From JBCDBD01 sp039184335 (lineage in GTDB: Bacteria; Bacteroidota; Bacteroidia; Flavobacteriales; Flavobacteriaceae), in the NCBI GenBank assembly GCA_039184335.1, contig JBCDBD010000002.1:124001-188000 (forward strand): DNA of 64,000 bases, given 5' to 3'. Under the pieces are notes generated by a model that did not search any database, had not been told where the DNA came from, and saw nothing but the letters and a program-made list of their open reading frames with translations. Positions within the stretch are counted from its first letter, which is position 1. Every line of letters starts with the position of its first letter. The translations under genes and the position numbers were made by a program. Positions 25,820 through 35,176 of the stretch are shown piece after piece.

Positions 25820-26092
25820 AAAAACTGTTCGCCAATTAATAAAGGGGGCTTGAAAACTCTTGAACGCTGCACTCCAAGCATAAGAAATCCATCAATGATC
25901 ACGGATAGCTATACTAGCCTAAATATAATCAATTGTTTAGTGTTTTAAAAAAAACGCTACACATAATTCCAAATAAAACCTGTTCAACCCATAAATATTT
26001 TTCTAAATAGTATAAAAAGATTTATAAAAGCACATAAGCAATCAAGAGTGACCAAAAAGGGAATAAATGTGCTTCTCACTGCCTTAAGTATC

Positions 26093-26998
26093 TCAGCAGA
26101 TCAATTCAGGAGCCACTTTCTTGGGTTTGTTTTTGACTTTCATTTCCATGCCCAACTCAGGTATGACCAGTAAGGGAATGGGTGTATGAAAAGCAGTTCG
26201 CTCCACTACGGGCTCATGGGTCATTTTTTCCATAGGGCCATGCCGATGATTGATCATGGCGAGTAGATGAATGTCCAGCTCCTGTGAAAAGACCTCCAGT
26301 GTTTGTGATACGGAATTCAGTTCAGAAACCGTGTGCACATAGTACTCAAAAGAAACAAAGTACTTTCTGAGCATATTCAAGTTGAATTTTTGCAAATCGG
26401 TAAGCTCTTTGATCTGATACTGTACATGCACTATTCTTATGGTGGCGTTGAAGGCTTCGGCCAATTCAAGCAAGGGAATCAATTCTGAAGTTGTATAAAA
26501 ACGGGTAAAATCGGTCGCAAAGGCAATCTCACTGGGAGTCGCAAAAGAAAAATGCCTCGGAATGGCCAATACCGGACACTTTTTGATGCTTTTGATGATA
26601 TGTACAGTATTACTGCCCATAAATACATCTTCCATATCGGAGGCCCCTTTTGTTCCCATGACCATAAGTTCTATTCCATAGGCATCTACCACATTTTTGA
26701 TCTCATCGACCAAAGGGTTAAAAGAAGAGATGATTTTAAAACCATGCCTTTCGTTACCAAATTGCGATTTAATGGCTGTTACCGTTTTCTGAAGCCTGTT
26801 TTCTGAAGTCGTTCTGACCACATCATTGATTCTGAACTCATCAGAGGTATCTCTTGTGGCATGGCTGTTCACCACTATTGGGGCATAAGTGTTCAACAAA
26901 TGGAATGTGCAGCTATCGTATTGAAATAATTGCACGGCATATGAAATGGCGTTCCATGCATTTTCAGAAAAATCAGTAGGTATCAAAATCTGTTTCAT
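26093..26998 (-). CDS. Universal stress protein (tandem Usp)
   Basis: Two Usp-like halves are seen: MKQILIPTDFSENAWNAISY at the N-terminus, ending in VMGTKGASDMEDVFMGSNT and CPVLAIP, and a more diverged second half starting near EIAFATDFTRF. The first half keeps the G-2x-G-9x-G(S/T) nucleotide motif approximately. Proteins of this size are linked to stress and anaerobic survival in Bacteroidota. It is read divergently from ccoI, with one FNR-type dyad between the two genes aligned to promoters on both strands. Confidence 0.9.
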   Translation of the reverse strand: MKQILIPTDFSENAWNAISYAVQLFQYDSCTFHLLNTYAPIVVNSHATRDTSDEFRINDVVRTTSENRLQKTVTAIKSQFGNERHGFKIISSFNPLVDEIKNVVDAYGIELMVMGTKGASDMEDVFMGSNTVHIIKSIKKCPVLAIPRHFSFATPSEIAFATDFTRFYTTSELIPLLELAEAFNATIRIVHVQYQIKELTDLQKFNLNMLRKYFVSFEYYVHTVSELNSVSQTLEVFSQELDIHLLAMINHRHGPMEKMTHEPVVERTAFHTPIPLLVIPELGMEMKVKNKPKKVAPELIC

Positions 26999-27016
26999 GC
27001 CTATTTTTTATAGCTA

Positions 27017-27090
27017 TAAAGCTATCGACCCTCTTGGGCACAAACTATGACAAATATCATATGCTATTAGCCAATAGCATACCACTTTTG
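27017..27090. promoter_or_regulatory. Divergent promoter pair with a shared FNR-type dyad (uspA/ccoI)
   Basis: The dyad ATGAC-AAAT-ATCAT lies at 27047-27060. On the plus strand CACTTTTG (27083-27090) begins 29.5 bp from the dyad centre, and the ccoI ATG is at 27115. On the minus strand TAGCTTTA (27024-27017) also begins 29.5 bp from the centre, ahead of the usp ATG at 26998. One site can thus activate both genes with class II geometry, about -41.5. Confidence 0.7.
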
Positions 27091-27114
27091 TGGGAAGGTA
27101 TAGGCAAATATGTA

Positions 27115-29517
27115 ATGCAAAACATCACTTGTTACCATTGTGGTGAAGACTGTGATACCCTTAAGGTCTTCTTTGACGAAAAACACTTTTGTTGCAACGG
27201 CTGTAAAACGGTCTATGAAATTTTTAGCACCAATGGTCTTTCGTATTATTATGACCTGCAGTCCTCGGCGGGATCGACCCCAAATGGGGTTTCGGGCAAA
27301 TATGATTTTTTAGACAATCAGGAAATTGTTGAGAAGTTATTGGAATTCAATGAAGAAGGCATTCAAGTGGTTGAGCTTTATATTCCACAGATCCATTGCA
27401 GTTCATGTATTTGGGTACTGGAAAACTTAAATCGCCTGCATGCTTCCATAAAAATGGCACAAGTCAATTTTCCTAAGAAAAAAATCCGTATCACCTATGA
27501 CAGTGCCCATCTTTCACTGAAACAATTGGTGGTATTACTGGCAAAAATCGGATACGGCCCTAGCATAACATTAGATGATTACACCAAGAAACAACATTCC
27601 GTTGATCGAAGTCTTCTCTACAAACTGGGAGTGGCCGGTTTCGCTTTCGGCAATGTGATGTTGCTTTCCTTTCCAGAATATTTTGACCATTTTGTCAGTA
27701 AGCCAGGAACAACAGAATATTGGTTGGATCAATATAAAGTAGTGTTTCGTTGGTTGATGTTCGCTTTTTCACTGCCCGTCGTATGTTATGCCGCGAAAGA
27801 CTATTTTATTTCGGCCTTTAAAGGGTTACGTTCAAAACTGTTGAATATCGACGTGCCCATTGCGTTGGGTATATTCACCCTCTTTACCAGAAGCACCATA
27901 GACATTCTTCTTGACCAGGGATCCGGTTTTTTTGATAGCCTTGCCGGGTTGGTGTTCTTTTTATTGGTTGGAAAATTTTTTCAGCAAAAGACCTATAGCT
28001 TTCTGTCATTTGAGCGTGATTACAAATCTTACTTCCCAATTGCGGTCACCAAATTAAATGATAATGGCCATGACGAAAACATACCGATCCACAAGGTTAA
28101 GACAGGAGACAGAATTCTAATACATAATCAAGAAATATTGCCCGTTGATGGCGTTTTAATTTCAGGTGACGCACAAATTGATTACAGTTTTGTCACTGGT
28201 GAATCACAGGCAGTACACAGAACTTCTGGTGACAAACTCCATGCCGGGGGCAAACAGCTTGGAGGTGCCCTGGAAATCGAGGTATTGAAATCAGTTTCAC
28301 AGAGCTATTTGACACAATTATGGAGCAATTCAGCGTTCTCAAAAAACAAGGCAAGTGAATTTCAAACACTGACCGATAGTATTGGCAAACGCTTTACCCT
28401 TTCTGTCTTGACCATAGCAATACTGGCAACTGTATTTTGGTTGTTCATGGATCCAGGCAAGGCCTTGAACGTTTTCACTGCGGTCTTGATCATTGCCTGC
28501 CCATGTGCCATTGCCCTGGCAGCCCCATTTACATTGGGCAATATGCTTCGCATATTTGGCCAACATCACTTTTATGTAAAAGATACCAATACCATTGAGC
28601 GAATGGCTAAGATTACGGCCATTATTTTCGACAAAACCGGAACATTGACCTCATCATCTGAAAACACCATTGTCTATGAGGGTATGGAACTTACCAATGG
28701 TGAGGCGGCCCTTCTTAAGAATACCCTTCGGGTATCCAACCATCCCTTGTCCCGTTCGTTGTACAAAATTTTGAAAAACCACCAAATCTATACCCTAGAC
28801 GGTTTTGAAGAAGAAACGGGAAAAGGCATTCATGGCAAGATCAGTGAACATAGTATTAAAGTGGGATCCGCCAATTATGTCGGGGGAAAATCAGCCCTAA
28901 AAGCCTTCGACACCTCAGTGTATGTAAGTGCCGATGAAAATTATAAGGGACGATTTGTCTTCAAAAGCAAATATCGCTCAGGATTAGCGACACTTTTCAA
29001 AAAACTGACCAAAACGTTTTTGTTGTTTGTCGTATCTGGTGACAATGAAGGAGAAAAATACAGATTGAAAAAATTATTGCCTTTTGGCATTACCCCCTTT
29101 TTCAATCAAAAGCCAGAAGATAAATTACGTTTTGTAAAAAATCTTCAGCAACATCAGAAGGTATTGATGGTCGGTGACGGACTGAATGATGCGGGAGCTT
29201 TGGCACAGAGTGATGTAGGCATTGCCATATCTGAGAACATCAATGTGTTTTCACCTGCCTGTGATGCCATTCTTGAGGCGTCAAAAATGAACCGATTAAG
29301 TGATTTTTTATGGTTGTCCAAAAATGCGGTGAACATTATAAAGGCTAGTTTTTTATTCTCGCTCTGCTATAACATCGTAGGGTTATATTTTGCGGTCATC
29401 GGGCAATTACAACCAATCATAGCCGCCATTTTGATGCCTTTGAGCTCTATCAGTATTGTGATATTTGCCACAATGGGCACTACTTTATTGGCAAGACGAT
29501 TACCGACAAAAAATTGA
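27115..29517 (+). CDS. ccoI: CcoI/FixI-type copper-transporting P-type ATPase
   Basis: The start is set at ATG 27115 (MQNITCYHCGEDC), downstream of the promoter; an ATG at 27034 lies before the regulatory site and is unlikely. Residues 5-40 form a cysteine-rich YHS-like metal site (CYHC and CCNGC), followed by an HMA domain (IHCSSCIWVLENL), eight predicted membrane helices, the CPC motif at Cys462-Cys464, the phosphorylated Asp506 (DKTGTLT) and GDGLNDAGAL. The enzyme exports Cu(I) for assembly of the CuB site of cbb3 oxidase. It directly precedes the ccoS-ccoNO operon. Confidence 0.93.
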   Translation: MQNITCYHCGEDCDTLKVFFDEKHFCCNGCKTVYEIFSTNGLSYYYDLQSSAGSTPNGVSGKYDFLDNQEIVEKLLEFNEEGIQVVELYIPQIHCSSCIWVLENLNRLHASIKMAQVNFPKKKIRITYDSAHLSLKQLVVLLAKIGYGPSITLDDYTKKQHSVDRSLLYKLGVAGFAFGNVMLLSFPEYFDHFVSKPGTTEYWLDQYKVVFRWLMFAFSLPVVCYAAKDYFISAFKGLRSKLLNIDVPIALGIFTLFTRSTIDILLDQGSGFFDSLAGLVFFLLVGKFFQQKTYSFLSFERDYKSYFPIAVTKLNDNGHDENIPIHKVKTGDRILIHNQEILPVDGVLISGDAQIDYSFVTGESQAVHRTSGDKLHAGGKQLGGALEIEVLKSVSQSYLTQLWSNSAFSKNKASEFQTLTDSIGKRFTLSVLTIAILATVFWLFMDPGKALNVFTAVLIIACPCAIALAAPFTLGNMLRIFGQHHFYVKDTNTIERMAKITAIIFDKTGTLTSSSENTIVYEGMELTNGEAALLKNTLRVSNHPLSRSLYKILKNHQIYTLDGFEEETGKGIHGKISEHSIKVGSANYVGGKSALKAFDTSVYVSADENYKGRFVFKSKYRSGLATLFKKLTKTFLLFVVSGDNEGEKYRLKKLLPFGITPFFNQKPEDKLRFVKNLQQHQKVLMVGDGLNDAGALAQSDVGIAISENINVFSPACDAILEASKMNRLSDFLWLSKNAVNIIKASFLFSLCYNIVGLYFAVIGQLQPIIAAILMPLSSISIVIFATMGTTLLARRLPTKN

Positions 29518-29557
29518 CAAATGTCATTTTTTGCGGTAGCATACATCAATAGCTTTA
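29514..29557 (+). promoter_or_regulatory. FNR-type dyad and promoter of the cco operon
   Basis: TTGAC-AAAT-GTCAT at 29514-29527 overlaps the ccoI stop codon. TAGCTTTA at 29550-29557 starts 29.5 bp from its centre, and the ccoS ATG follows at 29577. It permits oxygen-dependent control of the oxidase genes separately from ccoI. Confidence 0.7.
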
Positions 29558-29576
29558 TCATCAAATTCAGGTAGGT

Positions 29577-29765
29577 ATGGGTGTTATTTATGTGTTGTTG
29601 GCCATAAGCATATGTGTTGCTTTGGTATTCTTTGTTGCTTTTGTCCTTTCAGTCAAGAAAGGACAATATGATGATGCCTATACCCCATCGGTACGTATGC
29701 TTTTTGAAGACGAAATCGTGGATTCATCCACCAATAACAACCAAAATAAAAGTCAAACGGAGTAA
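29577..29765 (+). CDS. ccoS: cbb3 oxidase maturation protein CcoS
   Basis: A 62-residue one-helix protein: MGVIYVLLAISICVALVFFV then the basic KKGQYDD linker and an acidic tail. CcoS proteins have this N-terminal helix and the short KxGQFDD motif, and are needed for heme and copper insertion in CcoN. It is the first gene of the oxidase operon and ends 2 bp before ccoNO. Confidence 0.9.
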   Translation: MGVIYVLLAISICVALVFFVAFVLSVKKGQYDDAYTPSVRMLFEDEIVDSSTNNNQNKSQTE

Positions 29766-29767
29766 CT

Positions 29768-31969
29768 ATGGAAACACAACAGTTTCATTACGACAATAAG
29801 ATTGTACAAAAATTTCTCTATGCCACAATGCTCTGGGGTATTGTGGGCATGCTGGTAGGCCTGCTCTTGGCCTTCATGTTTCTTTTTCCCAACATCACTG
29901 ATGGCATCCCATGGTTAAGCTTTGGCCGTTTGCGACCATTACATACCAATGCCGTAATCTTCGCATTTGTGGGAAATGCCATTTTTGCAGGGGTCTATTA
30001 CTCGTTACAGCGGCTGTTGAAAGCCCGAATGTTCAGCGATGGACTGAGCAATTTCAATTTCTGGGGATGGCAGGCCATCATTGTGGCCGCAGCAATTACC
30101 TTACCTTTAGGGTATACCACTTCAAAAGAGTACGCAGAGCTCGAATGGCCCATTGATATAGCCATAGCCGTGGTCTGGGTCGCTTTTGGTTGGAATATGA
30201 TCGGCACCATCCTGAAAAGAAGACAGCGACATTTATATGTGGCCGTTTGGTTTTACCTAGCCACTTTTGTGACTGTTGCCGTGCTACATATTTTTAACAG
30301 CTTGGAGCTTCCCGTTACCGCTCTTAAGAGCTACTCTGTCTATGCCGGGGTACAAGATGCTTTGGTACAGTGGTGGTATGGTCATAATGCGGTGGCCTTC
30401 TTTTTGACCACGCCCTTTTTGGGGTTGATGTACTACTTTGTACCAAAGGCAGCAAATCGCCCTGTGTATTCATACCGGCTTTCCATCGTGCACTTCTGGT
30501 CATTGATCTTTATCTATATCTGGGCTGGACCCCACCATTTACTGTATTCTGCATTACCTGATTGGGCCCAAAATTTAGGTGTGGTGTTTTCGGTCATGCT
30601 CATTGCCCCTTCATGGGGTGGAATGATCAATGGGCTTTTGACCCTTCGCGGCGTATGGGACAAGGTACGCACCGATGCTACCTTAAAATTCATGGTCGTT
30701 GCCATTACTGGATACGGCATGGCCACTTTTGAAGGCCCTATGCTTTCGCTCAAAAACTTTAATGCCGTAGCGCACTTCAGTGATTGGATCATCGCCCATG
30801 TTCATGTAGGTGCCCTGGCATGGAACGGTTTCATGACCTTCGGTATGGTATACTGGTTGGTTCCTAAAATGTTTAAGACCACATTGTATTCGAAAGGGTT
30901 GGCCAATTTCCATTTTTGGATCGGCACCTTGGGCATCATTTTATATGCCCTGCCCATGTATGTTGCGGGCTTTACCCAGGCCTTGATGTGGAAAGACTTT
31001 AATCCGGATGGCACTTTGGTCTATGGCAATTTTTTGGAAACCGTGACACAGATCATCCCAATGTATTGGATGCGCGCCATAGGGGGCAGTCTTTATATAG
31101 TAGGAACTTTGGTCATGCTCTACAATATCGTTCGCACTGTTCGCTCCGGCAGCAAGGTTGAAGACGAATTGGCAGAGGCACCTGCTTTAACCAGAGTTTC
31201 AAAAAGAAGGGTGGCAGGCGAAACTTTTCATACCTGGTTGGAAAGAAAGCCCATACAATTGACCGTTTTGGCCACCATTGCCATTTTAATAGGGGGCATT
31301 ATCCAGATCGTTCCTACAATTTTGGTAAAATCAAACATTCCGACCATCACTAGTGTAACCCCTTACACCCCATTAGAGTTAGAAGGCCGTGACCTTTATA
31401 TTCGTGAAGGATGCGTGGGGTGCCACTCACAAATGATCCGGCCATTTCGAAGTGAGGTGGAACGTTATGGCGAGTATGCCAAAGCCGGGGAATTCGTGTA
31501 TGACCACCCGTTCCTTTGGGGCAGTAAACGTACAGGGCCCGACCTACTGCGGGTGGGTGGAAAATACTCTGACAACTGGCATTTGAACCATATGTACGAT
31601 CCACAGAGCACTTCGTCTGGATCCATAATGCCTGCCTATCAGTGGTTGGTGCGCAATGCGCATGACCGAACTGGGGTTGAGGCCAAAATGAAGGCCATGA
31701 TCAGTTTAGGGGTTCCCTATACCGATGCAGACATCGCCACTGCCCAAGAACATATGGCTGCACAGGCTGCACAGATAGAAGAAAATTTATATACCGACCC
31801 TGAATTTGCAAGAACCTATGAAGCCGATAAAAAATATGCCCAAGAAAATGGGGAAGAATTTATTGAGATGAAAAATAGGGAGATTGTCGCACTCATCGCG
31901 TATCTGCAACGCTTGGGCACCGACATCAAAGTAAAGGAAACCGAAGAATTATTATCGCAAAACAAATAA
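29768..31969 (+). CDS. ccoNO: Fused CcoN-CcoO subunit of cbb3-type cytochrome c oxidase
   Basis: Residues 1-480 are CcoN, the heme-copper catalytic subunit with 12 membrane helices (HTNAVIFAFVGNAIFAG at the first heme ligand, QWWYGHNAVAFFLT at the copper ligand and GPHHLLYSALPDW). Residues 500-733 are CcoO, with one heme c site Cys549-Cys552-His553 (EGCVGCHSQMIRPF). The join is in the stretch after KVEDELAEAP. Fusion of the two subunits is the norm in Bacteroidota and unlike Proteobacteria. The complex reduces O2 with high affinity at the inner membrane. Confidence 0.96.
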   Translation: METQQFHYDNKIVQKFLYATMLWGIVGMLVGLLLAFMFLFPNITDGIPWLSFGRLRPLHTNAVIFAFVGNAIFAGVYYSLQRLLKARMFSDGLSNFNFWGWQAIIVAAAITLPLGYTTSKEYAELEWPIDIAIAVVWVAFGWNMIGTILKRRQRHLYVAVWFYLATFVTVAVLHIFNSLELPVTALKSYSVYAGVQDALVQWWYGHNAVAFFLTTPFLGLMYYFVPKAANRPVYSYRLSIVHFWSLIFIYIWAGPHHLLYSALPDWAQNLGVVFSVMLIAPSWGGMINGLLTLRGVWDKVRTDATLKFMVVAITGYGMATFEGPMLSLKNFNAVAHFSDWIIAHVHVGALAWNGFMTFGMVYWLVPKMFKTTLYSKGLANFHFWIGTLGIILYALPMYVAGFTQALMWKDFNPDGTLVYGNFLETVTQIIPMYWMRAIGGSLYIVGTLVMLYNIVRTVRSGSKVEDELAEAPALTRVSKRRVAGETFHTWLERKPIQLTVLATIAILIGGIIQIVPTILVKSNIPTITSVTPYTPLELEGRDLYIREGCVGCHSQMIRPFRSEVERYGEYAKAGEFVYDHPFLWGSKRTGPDLLRVGGKYSDNWHLNHMYDPQSTSSGSIMPAYQWLVRNAHDRTGVEAKMKAMISLGVPYTDADIATAQEHMAAQAAQIEENLYTDPEFARTYEADKKYAQENGEEFIEMKNREIVALIAYLQRLGTDIKVKETEELLSQNK

Positions 31970-31974
31970 AAGCC

Positions 31975-32160
31975 ATGTTGAAATTTGTAAAAAACCATAT
32001 GGAAAGCATTGAAGGCATAGCCACTTATCCAATGATATCATTGCTGATTTTCTTTGTGTTCTTTATACTCCTGTTTTGGTGGGTGTTCACGGCCAGTAAG
32101 GCACATGTCAAAGAGATGGGCGAGCTACCTTTAGAAAAAGATAACCAACTAAAAAACTAA
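31975..32160 (+). CDS. ccoQ: CcoQ-like small subunit
   Basis: A 61-residue protein with one membrane helix (PMISLLIFFVFFILLFWWVF) and a charged C-terminal tail (KAHVKEMGELPLEKDN). CcoQ proteins stabilise the CcoNOP complex. It lies between ccoNO and ccoP, 5 bp from ccoNO, and 4 bp before ccoP. Confidence 0.85.
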   Translation: MLKFVKNHMESIEGIATYPMISLLIFFVFFILLFWWVFTASKAHVKEMGELPLEKDNQLKN

Positions 32161-32164
32161 CAGT

Positions 32165-33115
32165 ATGATTTCTAGAATTCCTTGGTGGATACGTGTACCG
32201 GCACTTTTTTTCCTCATCTTCGGATTGATGGAGTACTTTATTGATTCGGGACACAAACCAGCAATCATCGAATACCCCATCACCCAGTTTTTTTTACTGT
32301 TGGTCCTCTTGATTTTGATAGCGATAGAATTGATATTAAAGTCTATAGAAAACGTAATGTTCCAAACCCTATCAGAAGAGGCAAAAGAGCGGTACCTCTC
32401 CGCAAAGAACAAACAATGGGAATGGACATGGGGCAAAGACTTCTACAGGCGACTGACAAAAAGTAAATCCATCGAAACGGAAGGTGAAATCATCTTAGAC
32501 CACAATTATGATGGTATCAGGGAGCTTGACAATGTGTTGCCGCCTTGGTGGGTATATATGTTTTATGCCACCATTGTTTTTTCGATCATTTATTTGGTCC
32601 GTTTTCACATTGTTGGTGACCATACCCAAGCCGAAGAATATGAAATACAGGTTGCTGAGGCCAAAATCGCTATAGAAGAATACAAAAAGACTGCCAAGAA
32701 CCTGGTAGATGTCAATACGGTCGAAGTGCTTACAGATGCTTCCGATTTAAGTGCGGGCGAAAAGATATTTACTACCAATTGCGTGGTCTGTCACATGGCC
32801 GATGGCGGTGGTGGCATAGGCCCCAATCTGACCGATGCCCATTGGATTTTGGGTGGGGGCATTAAAAATGTGTTCAATACCATTTCTGAAGGCGGTCGTG
32901 ATGGCAAGGGCATGGTTGCTTGGAAGAACAGCCTGAAACCTGTTGAGATGGCACAGGTCGCAAGTTATGTACTGCAGTTTCAAGGAACAGTACCCACCAA
33001 TCCGAAAGCACCCGAAGGGGAAATTTGGATAGACCCGAATGCTCCAAAAACGATTGAAGAGTTGCCAACGGAACAAGTGGATGATTCTGCTTCTGATGAT
33101 GGTGAAGAAGGATAA
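32165..33115 (+). CDS. ccoP: CcoP-like cytochrome c subunit with a single heme c site
   Basis: Two membrane helices are seen at the N-terminus (about 12-30 and 40-58), a third near VLPPWWVYMFYATIVFSIIY, then one heme-binding domain: Cys206-Cys209-His210 (TNCVVCHMADGGGGIGPNLTD) with a Met ligand near DGKGMVAWK. Proteobacterial CcoP has two hemes; only one CxxCH is present here. The tail is acidic. It passes electrons from cytochrome c to CcoO. Confidence 0.93.
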   Translation: MISRIPWWIRVPALFFLIFGLMEYFIDSGHKPAIIEYPITQFFLLLVLLILIAIELILKSIENVMFQTLSEEAKERYLSAKNKQWEWTWGKDFYRRLTKSKSIETEGEIILDHNYDGIRELDNVLPPWWVYMFYATIVFSIIYLVRFHIVGDHTQAEEYEIQVAEAKIAIEEYKKTAKNLVDVNTVEVLTDASDLSAGEKIFTTNCVVCHMADGGGGIGPNLTDAHWILGGGIKNVFNTISEGGRDGKGMVAWKNSLKPVEMAQVASYVLQFQGTVPTNPKAPEGEIWIDPNAPKTIEELPTEQVDDSASDDGEEG

Positions 33116-33212
33116 TGGAATCAGTGGCTTTTTGAAAATTAACGACCGGGCGTCCAATTAAAAAAAGGGGTTCTCCCATCGGCTAAAGAGGTAATACAAG
33201 CTAGAAAAGGAA

Positions 33213-34622
33213 ATGGAAGAGAACTTTAGGGATTCCATAGGTACGGTAACAGCAGAAGGCAAGCGGGCATGGGTATATCCCAAAAAGCCAAGCGGTCGCT
33301 TTTATGAATACCGAAAATATGTGAGTTATGGCCTGTTACTGTTTTTGTTGGCCTCACCCTTTATAAAGATCAATGGACACCAATTTTTGATGTTCAATGT
33401 ATCAGAACGTCGTTTCAATATCTTTGGGTTTCCCTTTTGGCCGCAAGATTTTCATTTGGTGGTCATTTCAATGATAACCGGGGTCGTTTTTGTCGCGCTT
33501 TTCACTGTGGCCTATGGGCGTATTTTCTGTGGATGGATCTGTCCGCAGACCATTTTTATGGAAATGGTCTTTCGCCGTATCGAATATTGGATCGATGGTG
33601 ACAGAGGTGCCCAGATACGATTGGACAAAGCTCCGTGGAATGGCAAAAAGATTAGAAAACGGATTTTGAAATGGACCATTTTTTTCATCATTTCCTTTTT
33701 GATCGCAAATGTGTTTTTGGCCTATTTGATAGGTGGTGATCAATTGGTCAGGTACATCACCGAAGGGCCATTTGCACATATGGGCACTATGATACCCTTG
33801 CTGATTTTTACGGGGGTATTTTATTTTGTATTTGTCTGGTTTCGTGAACAGGTCTGTATCATTGCCTGCCCTTATGGAAGGTTGCAAGGCGTATTACTGG
33901 ATGATAGGTCTGTGGTCGTGGCTTATGACCATCAAAGGGGCGAAGGAACAAGTGGTCGAAAAAAGTTTCGGAAAAATGAGGATCGCGATGCCCTGGGCCA
34001 TGGTGACTGCATCGATTGCTTTCAATGCGTACATGTATGTCCAACAGGAATCGACATACGAAACGGCACCCAATTGGAATGTGTGAACTGTACCGCCTGT
34101 ATTGACGAGTGTGACCATATCATGGATAGGATCAACAAACCAAGAGGGTTGATTCGCTACGCCAGTGAAGATGAAATCAACAAAAAGGAAAAATTCAGGT
34201 TTACGGCCCGCATGAAAGGCTATACTGCCGTACTGACCATTTTAACTGGTATTCTGATCGGCATGCTCTTTTTGCGCAATGAATTGGAAGCTAGTATTTT
34301 ACGTTTGCCCGGACAATTATATGAACGCAAAGCAGACAACATCATCAGTAATGTGTATACCTACAAGCTGATCAACAAGACGACCAAGCATATCGATGAT
34401 GTGAACTTCAGATTGCTATCGCATCATGGAGAGATCAAAATGGTAGCACAAGAAAGCTTTAAGGTACCAGCAGAAGAACTGGCCGAAGGCACCTTGTTCA
34501 TTGAAATAAACAGTGCTGCCCTAAATGGGGACAAAGACAAATTAAAAATAGGAGTATATAGTGGAACAGAGTTAATAGAAACCACTGTCACCCAATTTTT
34601 GGCACCACGGAGTTACAATTGA
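33213..34622 (+). CDS. ccoG: CcoG/FixG polyferredoxin membrane protein
   Basis: Four to five membrane helices, with RIFCGWICPQTIFMEMVF in the middle, then two 4Fe-4S clusters: CIDCFQCVHVCPTGID and CVNCTACIDECDHIM, and a C-terminal Ig-like domain (about 360-469). CcoG reduces Cu(II) to Cu(I) for the oxidase. It follows ccoP after 97 bp and overlaps the ccoH reading frame end. Confidence 0.95.
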   Translation: MEENFRDSIGTVTAEGKRAWVYPKKPSGRFYEYRKYVSYGLLLFLLASPFIKINGHQFLMFNVSERRFNIFGFPFWPQDFHLVVISMITGVVFVALFTVAYGRIFCGWICPQTIFMEMVFRRIEYWIDGDRGAQIRLDKAPWNGKKIRKRILKWTIFFIISFLIANVFLAYLIGGDQLVRYITEGPFAHMGTMIPLLIFTGVFYFVFVWFREQVCIIACPYGRLQGVLLDDRSVVVAYDHQRGEGTSGRKKFRKNEDRDALGHGDCIDCFQCVHVCPTGIDIRNGTQLECVNCTACIDECDHIMDRINKPRGLIRYASEDEINKKEKFRFTARMKGYTAVLTILTGILIGMLFLRNELEASILRLPGQLYERKADNIISNVYTYKLINKTTKHIDDVNFRLLSHHGEIKMVAQESFKVPAEELAEGTLFIEINSAALNGDKDKLKIGVYSGTELIETTVTQFLAPRSYN

Positions 34623-34666
34623 AAATTGAACCACTCCCTTTTTCAAGGGAAAGAAAAAAACATATC

Positions 34667-35113
34667 ATGAAAATCAACTGGGGAACGGGAATTGTAATAG
34701 CCTTTGTGGGTTTTATCGCATTCATTCTATATTTTGTGGTTCGCACCGTTACTGATGATCGGGCCAACCATGATTTGGTAACCGATGAGTACTACAAGCA
34801 AGAATTGACCTATCAAGATGAAATCGATGCAGAAGAATTGGCATCAGAAAAGAATGCCCAATTAAAAGTTACCACAGCAAAAAATGGCTTGACCATCTCT
34901 TTCCCAGAACAATTTGATGTCAAAAAAATCACGGGAAAAGTGTTCCTATACAGACCGTCTAACAGGCATTTGGATTTTAACTTTCCCATAAGTTTGTCCA
35001 ATACACATTTGCTCATACCTGACGATAGCTTGTTGGACGGTCGCTGGAACATTACTGTAAAATGGCACTATGCAGAAAAAACCTTTTTGCACAAACAGAA
35101 GCTAATTTATTAA
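34667..35113 (+). CDS. ccoH: FixH/CcoH-like assembly protein
   Basis: The ATG at 34667 (MKINWGTGIVIAFVGFIAFI) begins with the membrane anchor and is preferred over ATG 34619, which would overlap ccoG. After the anchor, a periplasmic domain of about 110 residues (DEYYKQELTYQDEIDAEELA, then LYRPSNRHLDFNFPI) has the FixH layout. FixH acts in copper delivery to the oxidase. It lies 44 bp after ccoG and 64 bp before the TauE/SafE-like gene. Confidence 0.88.
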   Translation: MKINWGTGIVIAFVGFIAFILYFVVRTVTDDRANHDLVTDEYYKQELTYQDEIDAEELASEKNAQLKVTTAKNGLTISFPEQFDVKKITGKVFLYRPSNRHLDFNFPISLSNTHLLIPDDSLLDGRWNITVKWHYAEKTFLHKQKLIY

Positions 35114-35176
35114 AACAAGCTGATCTAAAACAGCACAGGATTTTTACATACAATCGAAATGAACAAGACATAAACC

